Assembly (NCBI RefSeq): GCF_000332135.1
Contig: NZ_KB235896.1
Location: 3,429,321 to 3,493,320, forward strand
Length of the DNA stretch: 64,000 nt
Direction of reading: 5' to 3'
Source: Anabaena sp. PCC 7108
GTDB lineage: Bacteria; Cyanobacteriota; Cyanobacteriia; Cyanobacteriales; Nostocaceae
The notes beneath the pieces are model-generated. The model did no database searches. It saw only the letters and a list, made by a program, of their open reading frames with translations, and was not told the DNA's origin. Positions 40,195-49,352 of this stretch are shown here, in pieces. A program made the position numbers and the translations under genes. Numbering within the stretch: position 1 is the stretch's first letter; each line of letters opens with the position of its first letter.

Positions 40195-40239
40195 ACGCTC
40201 GCTGAGACTTTGAAGATAAAAGTTGAGGCGAGCGTTTTT
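40195..40239 (+). terminator. Intrinsic terminator after tRNA-Lys
   Basis: ACGCTCGC (40195-40202) pairs with GCGAGCGT (40228-40235), followed by TTTT. The loop is long (25 nt), but the stem is GC-rich and the T-run is present. Confidence 0.7.
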
Positions 40240-40365
40240 GTTATTAATCCATTTTTGCATGATTTTGCATGATATTTAAGCCCGTCTAATTGCTAATCAA
40301 AAAGACTGTACGCGTCACCCCGTTCTGTCGGCAATTAATGAAGAAAATATAAAAATTCTGTAAAT

Positions 40366-40371
40366 TATAAT
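40366..40371 (+). promoter_or_regulatory. Candidate -10 element of a small transcript
   Basis: TATAAT, 26 bp ahead of the 19-codon ORF at 40397. No good -35 box is visible (TTAATG at 40335-40340 is too far and weak), so this is tentative. Confidence 0.35.
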
Positions 40372-40396
40372 CGTAAGACTAGGCAAAAGGAAATAA

Positions 40397-40456
40397 ATGT
40401 TATATATTTTATTCAACGCCTTATACCGAAAGATTTATAGACTACCAAATATGTGA
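40397..40456 (+). CDS. Possible 19-aa microprotein
   Basis: ATG at 40397 with AGGA ending 6 nt upstream. The peptide is MLYILFNALYRKIYRLPNM: a short hydrophobic start followed by a basic, tyrosine-rich half. The stop TGA runs into the stem of a strong terminator (40455). The layout (TATAAT, ribosome binding site, ORF, terminator) is that of a tiny gene, or of an sRNA with a chance ORF. No family known to me. Confidence 0.35.
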   Translation: MLYILFNALYRKIYRLPNM

Positions 40457-40500
40457 TCCCCCTAGCTTGGAGTAAAAAGCAGCTAGGGGGATCTTGTTTT
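40455..40500 (+). terminator. Strong intrinsic terminator in the tRNA-Lys/rplU gap
   Basis: GATCCCCCTAGCT (40455-40467) and AGCTAGGGGGATC (40481-40493) form a perfect 13-bp stem, loop 13 nt, then TTGTTTT. No annotated gene ends here, so it should terminate the small transcript proposed at 40378-40500. The remaining 400 bp before rplU hold no gene I can support. Confidence 0.8.
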
Positions 40501-40905
40501 AAGGCAAAAAAGTAAAAAATCTGAGCAACTCTAACTGCTGCCCAGATCGATTTAGTTTAGTTCTGTCTGTGTCTGAACTAACTACACGAACAAGAATCAC
40601 TATTCCGGGAATCAACTCCAATTTTCTCAGACCAAATTTTCAATCGGCTCAGAAGGTCACAAAGACACGCGGGAAGGCATATTTGGTGGGTGACTCAGAC
40701 CCTTTTGGGACAAATTCCCTCCTCGTCCACGTCTTTGCATTATTTTGTTGACTTAAAGACAATGAATAAATTATAATTTTGGATTGTCTGTCTAATTCCT
40801 GCTCGGATCAGGTAGACATACTGCAAAAGCTGGCAAAAGCTATAAATCGTGTCTCTACAGGAGATAAAAGCCAGCTACCTGTACGGCAACTTCAAGGACA
40901 ATTTC

Positions 40906-41313
40906 ATGACTTACGCAATTATTGAAACTGGTGGCAAACAAATAAAAGTCGAGGCAGGTCGATTCTATGACATTGAACTGCTGACTGCCGAACCAGACGA
41001 AAAAGTGACAATAGACGCAGTATTACTGGTACAGCACGAGAGTGGAGTCTCTATTGGGCAGCCACTAGTGGCTGGTGCGACTGTAGAAGGGACGGTGATG
41101 CGACACTTTAGAGGTCGTAAAGTCCTGGTTTACAAAATGAAGCCGAAAAAGAAAACCCGTAAAAAACGGGGACATCGGCAGGAAATTACCAGATTTTTAA
41201 TTAACTCTATCAACCTCAATGGTGAGGTGTTGGCTTATGAAGAAGCCCCAACTACACTTGAAAATCCTAATGTGGTTGATAGCACTCCCGTTGAAGAAAC
41301 TGCTGCTGAATAA
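40906..41313 (+). CDS. rplU: 50S ribosomal protein L21
   Basis: 135 aa from the ATG at 40906, with AAGGA 7 nt upstream; a frame open from 40849 is not used. Typical L21: [21 protein letters not shown] start, the [22 protein letters not shown] basic region in part, and [11 protein letters not shown]. It has a cyanobacterial C-terminal acidic tail ([17 protein letters not shown]). rpmA follows 31 bp later in the usual rplU-rpmA order. Confidence 0.96.
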   Translation: MTYAIIETGGKQIKVEAGRFYDIELLTAEPDEKVTIDAVLLVQHESGVSIGQPLVAGATVEGTVMRHFRGRKVLVYKMKPKKKTRKKRGHRQEITRFLINSINLNGEVLAYEEAPTTLENPNVVDSTPVEETAAE

Positions 41314-41344
41314 TAAACAACAAGTAAATACATAAGGGGAAATC

Positions 41345-41623
41345 ATGGCTCATAAGAAAGGTACAGGTAGTACGCGTAACGGACGCGATTCTAATGCTCA
41401 ACGTCTGGGCGTAAAGCGTTTTGGTGGTCAAGTTGTACGTGCAGGAAATATTCTGGTGCGTCAACGTGGTACAAAATTTCATCCTGGTAACAACGTTGGT
41501 ATTGGCAGTGATGATACCTTGTTTGCTTTAGTTGATGGTGTAGTTACCTTTGAAAGAAATGGCAAAACCCGCAAAAAAATTAGTGTTTATCCAGCTGTTG
41601 CTGCTGAAGCAGTAGCAAGTTAA
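41345..41623 (+). CDS. rpmA: 50S ribosomal protein L27
   Basis: 92 aa with an AGGGGAAATC ribosome binding site. Typical L27: [20 protein letters not shown], the [10 protein letters not shown] and [15 protein letters not shown] stretches. The protein starts directly at the functional N terminus without the cleaved leader seen in Firmicutes. Second gene of the rplU operon. Confidence 0.97.
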   Translation: MAHKKGTGSTRNGRDSNAQRLGVKRFGGQVVRAGNILVRQRGTKFHPGNNVGIGSDDTLFALVDGVVTFERNGKTRKKISVYPAVAAEAVAS

Positions 41624-41755
41624 ATATTATTTATATCAAGTTCGCTTAATTACTTATACTTCAAAACTATACGTGTATTTGCCTTAGATAGGATGATAAG
41701 TGTTAATCCGAACTTGGTATCAGTTGTTCTTAGATATAGGAGTAAAAAAGAATTT

Positions 41756-41796
41756 AAAACCGAGAATTCCTAACTATAGAAAGTTTCTACAAGGTT
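41756..41796. repeat. Dispersed imperfect palindrome, diverged copy
   Basis: AAACCGAGAATTCCTAACTATAGAAAGTTTCTACAAGG matches the family at 11194 and 56943 at most positions but has lost part of the inverted symmetry. It lies in the 420-bp gap after rpmA, which also holds (41895-41975) a GGTGTGTCAGA...TCTGACGTGG inverted repeat like that at 25134. No gene there. Confidence 0.55.
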
Positions 41797-42043
41797 TCTA
41801 GGTTATGTATATAGGACTTACGCACTGTACAAACCTGCCATGATATGATTGAACGAAATTGCGTCGTTTTCGGCTTTGAGAATATCTTATGGAGTAGGGT
41901 GTGTCAGATAGAGGAAATCTGTTTTTTGTGAAAATATCGTGTCTGACGTGGTTGGTGAGCTTGTCGAACCACACCTTTGTATATTTGAATTCGGTTGATG
42001 CCTAAATAGTTATTTGTTTTTGAATTTCCTACTGACTGAGGAT

Positions 42044-42469
42044 TTAAATTAACCTGTCAAACAGGACACCTAAGGATAAACCTGTCAGAGAAAAGATACA
42101 GGTTAACCAAAAAGCTATACTTTCCTGAAAACCGGCGGCTTGAAAGTCGATCTTGACTAAGATAGTTGCGGAAAGCATAAGTAAAGTATCAAGAAATATC
42201 CGAAACCAGGCGATCATAATGAAGAACAATAAAGCTGCTAAAACAGCTACACCAAAGGATCTCGCATTGGATTGAAACAAGGTGTTGTAATACTCTGTTA
42301 GTTTTGACCAAGGAGTAGTTAAGCTAACTAGTAAGACTAAGATAGCACTGATAACGATTAACCACACAAACCAAGGTGCTTTTGTTGCGGATATTACCCA
42401 GCCCAAAGTACTGTAACTCAGTAGTACTAGTGATAGAGAAAACCAAGGAACTTGTTTTAAAATTAACAT
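42044..42469 (-). CDS. Integral membrane protein of unknown function
   Basis: 141 aa from the ATG at 42469, which has GGGGA 10 nt upstream; the frame is open to 42577, but the upstream part is basic and unlike the rest. Four hydrophobic segments are visible: VPWFSLSLVLLSYSTLGWV, FVWLIVISAILVLLVSL, FGVAVLAALLFFIMIAWF and the C-terminal IAFWLTCIFSLTGLSLGVL. An amphipathic segment lies between the third and fourth. No family recognised. It is divergent from cruF, 347 bp away. Confidence 0.65.
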   Translation of the reverse strand: MLILKQVPWFSLSLVLLSYSTLGWVISATKAPWFVWLIVISAILVLLVSLTTPWSKLTEYYNTLFQSNARSFGVAVLAALLFFIMIAWFRIFLDTLLMLSATILVKIDFQAAGFQESIAFWLTCIFSLTGLSLGVLFDRLI

Positions 42470-42816
42470 ATATTGGTATTCCCCGTACCGGGTGCAGATA
42501 TTATTGCCAAAATTATGTAACACCACTAAAGGTTTTATTTTATAGAATAGCAGGCTGAAAATCCTGGGGATGTTCAAAAAAGTCTGGGGTTGTATTTATT
42601 TTTTGAATATCTTCCCTTAAACTCTAAGTTTAACATTATGTTTTTACCGACCCAATCAATCAGCGCTTATGCTGTTATCAACTAATTTCATGAGCAAACT
42701 ATCAACCTTCCCGGATTTTTTTTGTAAAAATTAGTTAAATTATGATCTTAAACATTTGTAAACTATTAGCAGTCGAGTAGCCGCGTGTCACATTTTATTA
42801 AGGTTAAGGACTAATC
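42470..42816. other. 347-bp divergent promoter region before cruF
   Basis: AT-rich; upstream sides of a membrane-protein gene and of cruF. No repeat, riboswitch or clear promoter boxes seen. Confidence 0.45.
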
Positions 42817-43719
42817 ATGAAAAAACTTGCTATCGTTGAGCGCGTATGCCTGATTGGACACATCGTGTCTATGGTATTTGGACTAGTAGGGATATTACTA
42901 GTTGTTCCTAATGCCGAAGTAATTTTGAATTTATCTGAGGTTGGACAGACAGTCATGCAGTGGAGTATGGCTGGTGGTGGCGTAGCTTATATGATTTTGG
43001 GTGCAGTAGGTGTTTTCTTGTATGCTTACCGGACCTTGGGTTTAGGTCGCACCTTGGGATTTCTGATCCCATCACTCGGAATTTCTTTGACCAGCGAATT
43101 ACTGGGAACTAGCACAGGCTTTCCTTTTGGTCACTACAGCTACCTGAGTGGATTGGGTTATAAAATTGCGGGTTTAGTACCATTCACAATTCCCTTGTCC
43201 TGGTTTTATGTGGGATGTGTGTCCTACCTGTTAGCGCGTGTTGGTTTAGAAGTAGACAAAAAACCGAGCTTATTACGTCATCTGAGTGCGATCGCACTCG
43301 GAGCTTTATTGCTGACTTCTTGGGATTTTGTACTTGACCCAGCCATGAGCCAAACTTCTCTTCCCTTCTGGTATTGGCAACAACCAGGGGCTTTCTTTGG
43401 AATGCCTTACCAAAACTTTGCTGGTTGGATGGGTACAGGTTCCTTGTTCATGACTGTAGCGGCACTGTTATGGAGAAACAACCCTCTGAAGTTAGAGCGA
43501 TCGCAACTCAATATTCCTTTGGTTGTATATTTGGCTAACTTTGGTTTTGCCACAGTTATGAGTTTGGCTGCTGGTTTCTCCATTCCTGTATTGCTAGGCG
43601 TGGCACTTGGTGTTGCTCCTGCTGTGGCACTGTGGTTAAGAGGTCCAAGTGCATCTGCTGCTGTTGAAGCCACCACCAAGGAAGTTTCCGTTGCCAGCGT
43701 TAAAGTCGCTTTCAAGTAA
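42817..43719 (+). CDS. cruF: Carotenoid 1',2'-hydratase CruF
   Basis: 300 aa, seven or eight hydrophobic segments. It matches the CruF (DUF422) family, which adds water at the psi end of gamma-carotene or lycopene on the way to myxol glycosides. Marks visible: TSELLGTSTGFPFGHYSYLSGLG in part, VPFTIPLSWFYVG, TSWDFVLDPAMS and FWYWQQPGAFFGMPYQNFAGW. The glycosyltransferase cruG follows on the same strand, the order known from other cyanobacteria. Membrane-bound. Confidence 0.92.
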   Translation: MKKLAIVERVCLIGHIVSMVFGLVGILLVVPNAEVILNLSEVGQTVMQWSMAGGGVAYMILGAVGVFLYAYRTLGLGRTLGFLIPSLGISLTSELLGTSTGFPFGHYSYLSGLGYKIAGLVPFTIPLSWFYVGCVSYLLARVGLEVDKKPSLLRHLSAIALGALLLTSWDFVLDPAMSQTSLPFWYWQQPGAFFGMPYQNFAGWMGTGSLFMTVAALLWRNNPLKLERSQLNIPLVVYLANFGFATVMSLAAGFSIPVLLGVALGVAPAVALWLRGPSASAAVEATTKEVSVASVKVAFK

Positions 43720-44022
43720 GCTGACAGAATTTTAGATTTTGAATTTTGGATTGAAAGATTCAAAATTTAAAATTTAAAATTTAAATCAGACATTTTCATG
43801 TATCGGCAAGTATGTTGACCAAAGTCTAAATATCCGTTACAAAGCTTAATGAAGTATCTCTAGGGGGACGGTCGGCACTATGACCAATTACGTTAGGGTA
43901 GCTCCTCTGTAAGAGGCATGATAAATTACAAATTATTTTTAATTTCCCTCTGCGGTACTAGTTGACATAAATTGTGGGAAGATTAAGTAATTTATAGTTA
44001 TCCAGAGCAACTACTCAGAATT
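43720..44022. other. 303-bp cruF-cruG spacer
   Basis: An AT-rich region with a weak AATTTTG-type inverted repeat right after cruF (about 43735-43785), possibly a terminator, and no gene. The long spacer leaves open whether cruG has its own promoter. Confidence 0.45.
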
Positions 44023-45210
44023 TTGATTATACAAAGCGCTATTTCCCTCCTGTTACTACTTATACAAGTACCAGCAGCGGCGATTCTACTTTCACGTCTG
44101 CTGAAAGGACCAAGACGATACCCTCCCATTGAACCTGAACAACCAACAGTGGAACTGTTAGGTAGTGTAAGTGTCGTTGTTCCCACACTCAATGAAGCAA
44201 TGCGGATCAGCCCTCTGTTAGCTGGGTTAAGTCGGCAAAGCTACGAAGTCCGAGAAATTATTGTAGTTGATAGCAAGTCCCAAGATGGAACTCCCGACTT
44301 AGTAAAAGCTGCACAGCAAAAAGATCCCCGTTTTCGCCTGATGACAGATGATCCTTTACCTTCTGGTTGGGTGGGTCGTCCTTGGGCGTTACATAATGGC
44401 TTTTTATTTAGTGCTGAGAAAAGTGAGTGGTTTTTGGGAATGGATGCGGATATCCAGCCCCATCCTGGCTTGGTAGCGAGTTTGGTGAAAACAGCCCAAG
44501 CCGAAGGCTATGATTTGGTTTCTCTTTCGCCGCAATTTATTCTCAAGTATCCAGGAGAATGCTGGTTACAACCAGCTTTACTGATGACGCTCCTATATAG
44601 ATTCGATCCCACTGGCATTTATACAGAGCAACCAGAAAGGGTAATGGCTAATGGTCAGTGTTTTTTGTGTCGGCGCTCGGTTCTAGCGGCTGTAAGTGGT
44701 TATAGCAGTGCAAAGGGTTCTTTTTGTGATGATGTGACTTTGGCGCGACATATTGCCACTCAAGGCTTTAAGGTGGGCTTTTTAGATGGAGCAAAAGTGC
44801 TGAAGGTGCGGATGTATGAGGGAGCAATGGAAACTTGGAAAGAGTGGGGACGCAGTCTTGATTTGAAGGATGCTTCTTCCCGCGCTCAGATTTGGGGAGA
44901 TTTATGGCTGCTGTCAGCGGTTCAAGGTTTGCCAATATTGATCTTACTTGGTTTTCTCCCCTTGCTCCCACTGCCGCCCCTGCTCCCTCTGCACCTGTTA
45001 TTGGGACTAAATATATTTTTATTAATGATTCGCTTTGCTTTATTATTAGCGATCGCTCCTTCCTATGATCGCAAAAATGCTCAGGGTAGCTGGTTATTCT
45101 GGCTTTCACCCTGGGCTGATCCCTTAGCTGTGCTGCGAATCTTCTTATCTGCTTTTCGCACTCCACGAGAGTGGCGCGGAAGAAAGTATGATACCCCACC
45201 AAGTTGCTAG
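44023..45210 (+). CDS. cruG: Carotenoid 2'-O-glycosyltransferase CruG
   Basis: 395 aa, TTG start at 44023 (no ATG nearby in frame). Family 2 glycosyltransferase: SVVVPTLNEAMRISPLL near residue 50, the DxD-like MDADIQPHPG, and FCDDVTLARHIATQGFKVGF. Hydrophobic segments at the N terminus (1-24) and C terminus (about 310-350) anchor it in the membrane. It attaches a sugar to the 2'-hydroxyl of myxol. Its place after cruF supports the name. A tract in the TM region (LPLLPLPPLLPLHLLL) is Leu/Pro repetitive. Confidence 0.88.
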   Translation: MIIQSAISLLLLLIQVPAAAILLSRLLKGPRRYPPIEPEQPTVELLGSVSVVVPTLNEAMRISPLLAGLSRQSYEVREIIVVDSKSQDGTPDLVKAAQQKDPRFRLMTDDPLPSGWVGRPWALHNGFLFSAEKSEWFLGMDADIQPHPGLVASLVKTAQAEGYDLVSLSPQFILKYPGECWLQPALLMTLLYRFDPTGIYTEQPERVMANGQCFLCRRSVLAAVSGYSSAKGSFCDDVTLARHIATQGFKVGFLDGAKVLKVRMYEGAMETWKEWGRSLDLKDASSRAQIWGDLWLLSAVQGLPILILLGFLPLLPLPPLLPLHLLLGLNIFLLMIRFALLLAIAPSYDRKNAQGSWLFWLSPWADPLAVLRIFLSAFRTPREWRGRKYDTPPSC

Positions 45211-45400
45211 TACAGCTTGGCAAAAATAAGTAGGTAAGCATCATCAAACCAAACTGTGTAAAGAAAAGTAAAAAAGGCTAAAACCCTTTCTCCCACTGCT
45301 CCTGCCTTATCTCAAAAACAATTTTTAACGCCACCCTACTTAAACTTTCTTCCCTCCTAGGGGAAACTGCTGAGTGCTACGCGCAGGCATCTATGAAGAA

Positions 45401-47239
45401 ATGATGACTACCTCCCAAAATAGATATTATCAAAAAGATATTCTGATAGTTGATGATACTCTAGATAATTTACGTTTCTTAGATACCATCCTCACTAAAA
45501 AGGGCTATTCTGTTCGCAAAGCATTAGATGGAACAATGGCTCTAACAGCGTGTAAGAATCTCTTGCCAGATTTAATTTTACTGGATATTATGATGCCGGA
45601 AATGGATGGATATAATGTTTGTCGGCTACTGAAAGCTAATCAAGCAACTAGTAAGGTTCCAGTAATTTTTTTAAGCGCTATAGATGATATTTTAGATAAA
45701 ATAAAAGCTTTTGAAGTTGGTGGTGTTGACTATATTACCAAGCCATTTCAAGCTGAAGAAGTTTTAATTCGGGTGGAAAATCAATTGGCATTAAAAGCAG
45801 CCGAACAAAAAATTTTAAGCTTAAATATTGAATTGGAACGAAAAGTTAAAGAGCGGACATTACAGCTAGAAATAGCTAATCAAGACCTCAAGCGAGAACT
45901 ATGGGAACGCAAGCAATTAGAAGAAAAACTATTGTATAGAGCGTTACATGATCCGCTCACTAATTTAGCCAATCGAACTTTGTTAATGGAACGGCTAGAT
46001 GAAGCACTAAAACTAACTAAGATTGAATCTAATTATCACTTTGCTGTGTTATTTTTAGATTGCGATCGCTTTAAAGTTATCAATGATTCTCTTGGACATT
46101 TAATAGGAGATGAATTACTAATTGCGATTGGTAATAGACTGCAAAATTTGATGAAAGATACGGACATTTTAGCTAGATTAGGTGGTGATGAATTTGCTAT
46201 TTTTTTAGATAAAATTGCAGATATTAGCTATGTAAAACTAGTAGCAGATAAAATTTTAAAAGCCATTTCAGCACCTTTTCAATTATCTAGAACTGAAGTT
46301 TTCATTACTGCTAGTATTGGAATTGTTTTCAGTAATAGTAACTATAACAAACCTCAAGAATTGCTGCGAGATGCTGACACTGCAATGTATAAAGCTAAAT
46401 CACAAGGCAAGTCTAGATATTGTGTATTTACTTATAGTATGTATCAGAAAGCTCTTAAACTTTTGCAGTTGGAAAATGATTTAAATAGAGCAATTGAACT
46501 ACAAGAATTTATTGTTTATTATCAGCCAATAGTTTCTTTAACTACAGGTAAAATTAGCGGATTTGAAGCACTTGTACGCTGGCAGCATCCGACCCATGGT
46601 CTAGTTTCTCCGGCTGAATTTATTCCCGTAGCAGAGGAAACGGGCTTAATTGCTGCTATAGATACGTGGGTATTACAAACAGCTTGCCGCCAACTACGTA
46701 ACTGGCAAGAACAAAAAGTTATTGGTGAAGAGATTTCAATTAGCGTTAATCTTTCAGTTAAATTATTTTCTCATCCCAACTTACTAGAAACAATTAATCG
46801 AGCTTGGTGCGACATTCAGTTAAATCCACAAAACTTGAAGCTGGAAATTACGGAAAGTGCTATTATGGAGGATATTCAAGCAACAGCCGTAATTTTGCAA
46901 CAACTGCGAGAATCTAAAATTGAATTATCTATTGATGATTTTGGAACGGGATACTCTTCTTTAAGCTACTTGCATAGACTTCCGGTAAATATCCTCAAGA
47001 TTGATCAATATTTTATCCGTAACTTAGAGCAAAACCCCAAGAATATAGCTTTAATTTCTACTATCATTAACCTTGCTCATACGAGTGAGTTGAGAGCAAT
47101 AGCTGAAGGGATAAAAAACCCCGTTCAGCTAAAGAAACTGCGAAATTTGGGGTGTGATTTTGGTCAGGGTTATTTTTTTTCTAAACCGTTAGCAGCCAAG
47201 TCAGTTGTGGATCTGCTTGCGTCTACACCCCAATGGTAA
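45401..47239 (+). CDS. Response regulator with GGDEF and EAL domains
   Basis: 612 aa from the ATG at 45401; a GTG at 45374 is in frame. Receiver (about 12-128) with phospho-Asp62 (LLDIMMPEMDG) and Lys114 (YITKPF), a coiled-coil linker (about 135-178), GGDEF (about 180-345, intact GGDEF at 261-265) and EAL (about 360-605, EAL at 389-391, LEITES, DDFGTGYSS at 512-520). The inhibitory RxxD site is KDTD, so product feedback may be weak. It could make or break cyclic di-GMP under control of a kinase not encoded nearby. Monocistronic. Confidence 0.93.
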   Translation: MMTTSQNRYYQKDILIVDDTLDNLRFLDTILTKKGYSVRKALDGTMALTACKNLLPDLILLDIMMPEMDGYNVCRLLKANQATSKVPVIFLSAIDDILDKIKAFEVGGVDYITKPFQAEEVLIRVENQLALKAAEQKILSLNIELERKVKERTLQLEIANQDLKRELWERKQLEEKLLYRALHDPLTNLANRTLLMERLDEALKLTKIESNYHFAVLFLDCDRFKVINDSLGHLIGDELLIAIGNRLQNLMKDTDILARLGGDEFAIFLDKIADISYVKLVADKILKAISAPFQLSRTEVFITASIGIVFSNSNYNKPQELLRDADTAMYKAKSQGKSRYCVFTYSMYQKALKLLQLENDLNRAIELQEFIVYYQPIVSLTTGKISGFEALVRWQHPTHGLVSPAEFIPVAEETGLIAAIDTWVLQTACRQLRNWQEQKVIGEEISISVNLSVKLFSHPNLLETINRAWCDIQLNPQNLKLEITESAIMEDIQATAVILQQLRESKIELSIDDFGTGYSSLSYLHRLPVNILKIDQYFIRNLEQNPKNIALISTIINLAHTSELRAIAEGIKNPVQLKKLRNLGCDFGQGYFFSKPLAAKSVVDLLASTPQW

Positions 47240-47249
47240 TGATTTATAT

Positions 47250-48158
47250 TCAGTCGGTGTCAGTTTCTACTTGATCACCTCTTTCTAATTCCCAGAGAAT
47301 TTGATTACCTTCTCTTCTTACCCGTGAAACTATCCAGTTCCGCCAACGCCACTGGTCTCCTCGACTGGTGACAGCACTGGCGTGGACATCCATGAGGTCT
47401 GCTAGTTCAGAACTAGTGATTAAGTAGCCTTTTTCAGAAATTTCGTCAGCGATATGCAAAGTTTCCACTAAATTGCGGAGTTGCAAAACCCTCATCTCAG
47501 GTAGTTTTTCGTCGTTTGTGGTTGTGGCTGACGTTGTAGATGGTTCCATAGTAGTTATTTCTAATGGAAAAGTAATGCTTTCTGGGATGTTTTCGGGGAT
47601 TATTGTAGAGTTTCTTGTAGAATCAGATTCTTTTACTACATTTACTTCACTTGTATTAGGTAAGGTTTGGGAAGTATTTCCCGGCGATAATTGTTGAAGA
47701 GATGGAATTTTGCTGCTGGCAAAGGAGCGAGCAATCACATCACAGCGTTCGTTACCTATATTACCAGAATGTCCGCGCACGTGCTGCCATTTTACAAGTC
47801 GGCTGTTAAGTTCATCGAGGATTTCTAAAAGGTCTTGGTTTTGGACTGGGTTCCCATCCGACTTTTTCCAGCCTTTCTTTTTCCAGCCTTTCACCCATTT
47901 GGTCACGCAGTTAATCAAATATTCGCTATCGGTGTAGAGGGTGATGGGTTCATTTTGTCCAGATGCTTCTAGATATTGTAGGGCTGCGATCGCAGCTTGC
48001 ATTTCCATTTTATTATTGGTGGTATGGCGTGAGGCATCGCCCATTTCATGAATTGACCCATCATTGAAATAGACAACAACAGCCCAACCACCGGGACCGG
48101 GGTTGCCAGTGCAAGCACCATCTGTATATATGCTTTGAATTATACGTTGAGTGGACAT
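47250..48158 (-). CDS. rnhA: Ribonuclease HI with C-terminal extension
   Basis: 302 aa from the ATG at 48158. The first 150 residues are a standard RNase HI that cuts RNA in RNA-DNA hybrids: Asp13 (YTDGACTGNPG), Glu52 (NKMEMQAA), Asp77 (YTDSEYLI) and the HVRGHSGNIGNERCD end with the last Asp. A Ser/Thr-rich linker (about 155-215) leads to an extra domain of about 80 aa (LITSSELADLMDVHASAVT then RWRNWIVSRVRREGNQILWELER) that looks like a small winged-helix or helical nucleic-acid-binding domain. Extension types like this occur in cyanobacteria; its role is unknown. Confidence 0.92.
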   Translation of the reverse strand: MSTQRIIQSIYTDGACTGNPGPGGWAVVVYFNDGSIHEMGDASRHTTNNKMEMQAAIAALQYLEASGQNEPITLYTDSEYLINCVTKWVKGWKKKGWKKSDGNPVQNQDLLEILDELNSRLVKWQHVRGHSGNIGNERCDVIARSFASSKIPSLQQLSPGNTSQTLPNTSEVNVVKESDSTRNSTIIPENIPESITFPLEITTMEPSTTSATTTNDEKLPEMRVLQLRNLVETLHIADEISEKGYLITSSELADLMDVHASAVTSRGDQWRWRNWIVSRVRREGNQILWELERGDQVETDTD

Positions 48159-48332
48159 AGTGGAAGTATTAAACTGCAAAGGACACGAGACAAAAAGTAA
48201 TTAGTGACAAGTTTTGGTCAATAATATTCAAGTTATTATAGTTAATAATCAGCTTTTTCAACTTTCGTTAAAATTTTTATAGCTGCGGCTAAAATTACTT
48301 CCTATTCACATTTTTATGGCTTATGTTTAGGT

Positions 48333-48797
48333 TTAAATATCATACAAATTACCATTCTTATGTGTGAAAATCCATCCTCCATCATCACTAGATTTAGCAA
48401 TTAAATCATCATCTGGATAGTACACTTCTTCTCCAGGGCTTCTATCTCCAACTTCCAAATAAATTACGATTGCTTGAGATTTATTCAAAAGTTGATGTCC
48501 ATTTTCTTCTCCTGCTGGGAAACCTGCCATCATTCCCGCTGTGAGAATTTGCTCACCTGCATTAGTAATTAAAGTTGCTTCTCCTTGAATAATATAAATA
48601 AACTCATCTTGTTGAGTATGCCAATGTCTTAATGCTGAACAGCTTCCTGGAGTCAGAGTGACTAAGTTAACACCAAAATTTTTTAGTCCGGCTGCATTTC
48701 CTAAAGCTTGTTTGACTCGTCCTACAATTCGAGATTTAAATACATCTGGATAAACAGAAGTAGTTCGACGAGGTACATTGTCTGGATTAATAATCAT
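48333..48797 (-). CDS. Cupin-domain protein
   Basis: 154 aa from the ATG at 48797, with AGGA just upstream, 4 bp after the stop of the preceding acetyltransferase gene. A single cupin barrel with metal-ligand-like residues in RHWHTQQDEFIYIIQGEATL and the second motif GFPAGEENGHQL. The C terminus has a WIFTHKNG segment. The substrate is unknown; such proteins are often sugar isomerases or small dioxygenase-like enzymes. Co-transcribed with the GNAT gene. Confidence 0.8.
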   Translation of the reverse strand: MIINPDNVPRRTTSVYPDVFKSRIVGRVKQALGNAAGLKNFGVNLVTLTPGSCSALRHWHTQQDEFIYIIQGEATLITNAGEQILTAGMMAGFPAGEENGHQLLNKSQAIVIYLEVGDRSPGEEVYYPDDDLIAKSSDDGGWIFTHKNGNLYDI

Positions 48798-48801
48798 GAT
48801 C

Positions 48802-49227
48802 CTATTCCGCAAATAATGGGTTATAACGTCGCATTAATTTAAGTCCATCTACATCATATTGGAAACCCCATCTTTCATAAAAAGGAATCATTTCTGCTAA
48901 ACAATAAAGGGCAATATTTTCAACTTTTTTCAACTGTGGATGATTAATTACTTCATCTAACAATTTAGCACCAAAACCCATTTCTCTATAGTTAGATTTA
49001 ATAATTACGTCATAAAGAGTACCTCGATAAACAAAATCAGTTAGAACGCGACAAAAACCAATTAATTCTTCGTCATCACCTACCAAAGCAATTATTATAT
49101 CTGATGCCTTTAACATCTTGAGTACTCGCTCATAAGTCCGGTCTTTACTCCAAAATTCATTTTTATATAATTCCACAAGTTGATAAATTTGGGTTTCAGT
49201 TAACTGGTTAACGACTTTGTAATTCAT
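48802..49227 (-). CDS. GNAT-family N-acetyltransferase
   Basis: 141 aa. The acetyl-CoA loop region is IIKSNYREMGFGAKLLDEVI (Q/RxxGxG/A type), followed by IALYCLAEMIPFYERWGF, the usual end of a GNAT fold. The substrate is unknown. First gene of a two-gene operon with the cupin protein. Confidence 0.82.
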   Translation of the reverse strand: MNYKVVNQLTETQIYQLVELYKNEFWSKDRTYERVLKMLKASDIIIALVGDDEELIGFCRVLTDFVYRGTLYDVIIKSNYREMGFGAKLLDEVINHPQLKKVENIALYCLAEMIPFYERWGFQYDVDGLKLMRRYNPLFAE

Positions 49228-49352
49228 GGTTAATTTTGAATCAATTTAATTTTTACAATAATTTTAGTATTAATCTAATTATTAAATGTGCAATTTGTAT
49301 CAATATAATATACAATTTATATTAATCAAACAATTCTATAAAATCTAGTGAT

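Noticed and set aside
40569-40751. 60-aa frame upstream of rplU
   Set aside because: No good start signal and unlike any ribosomal-region protein known to me; more likely leader DNA.
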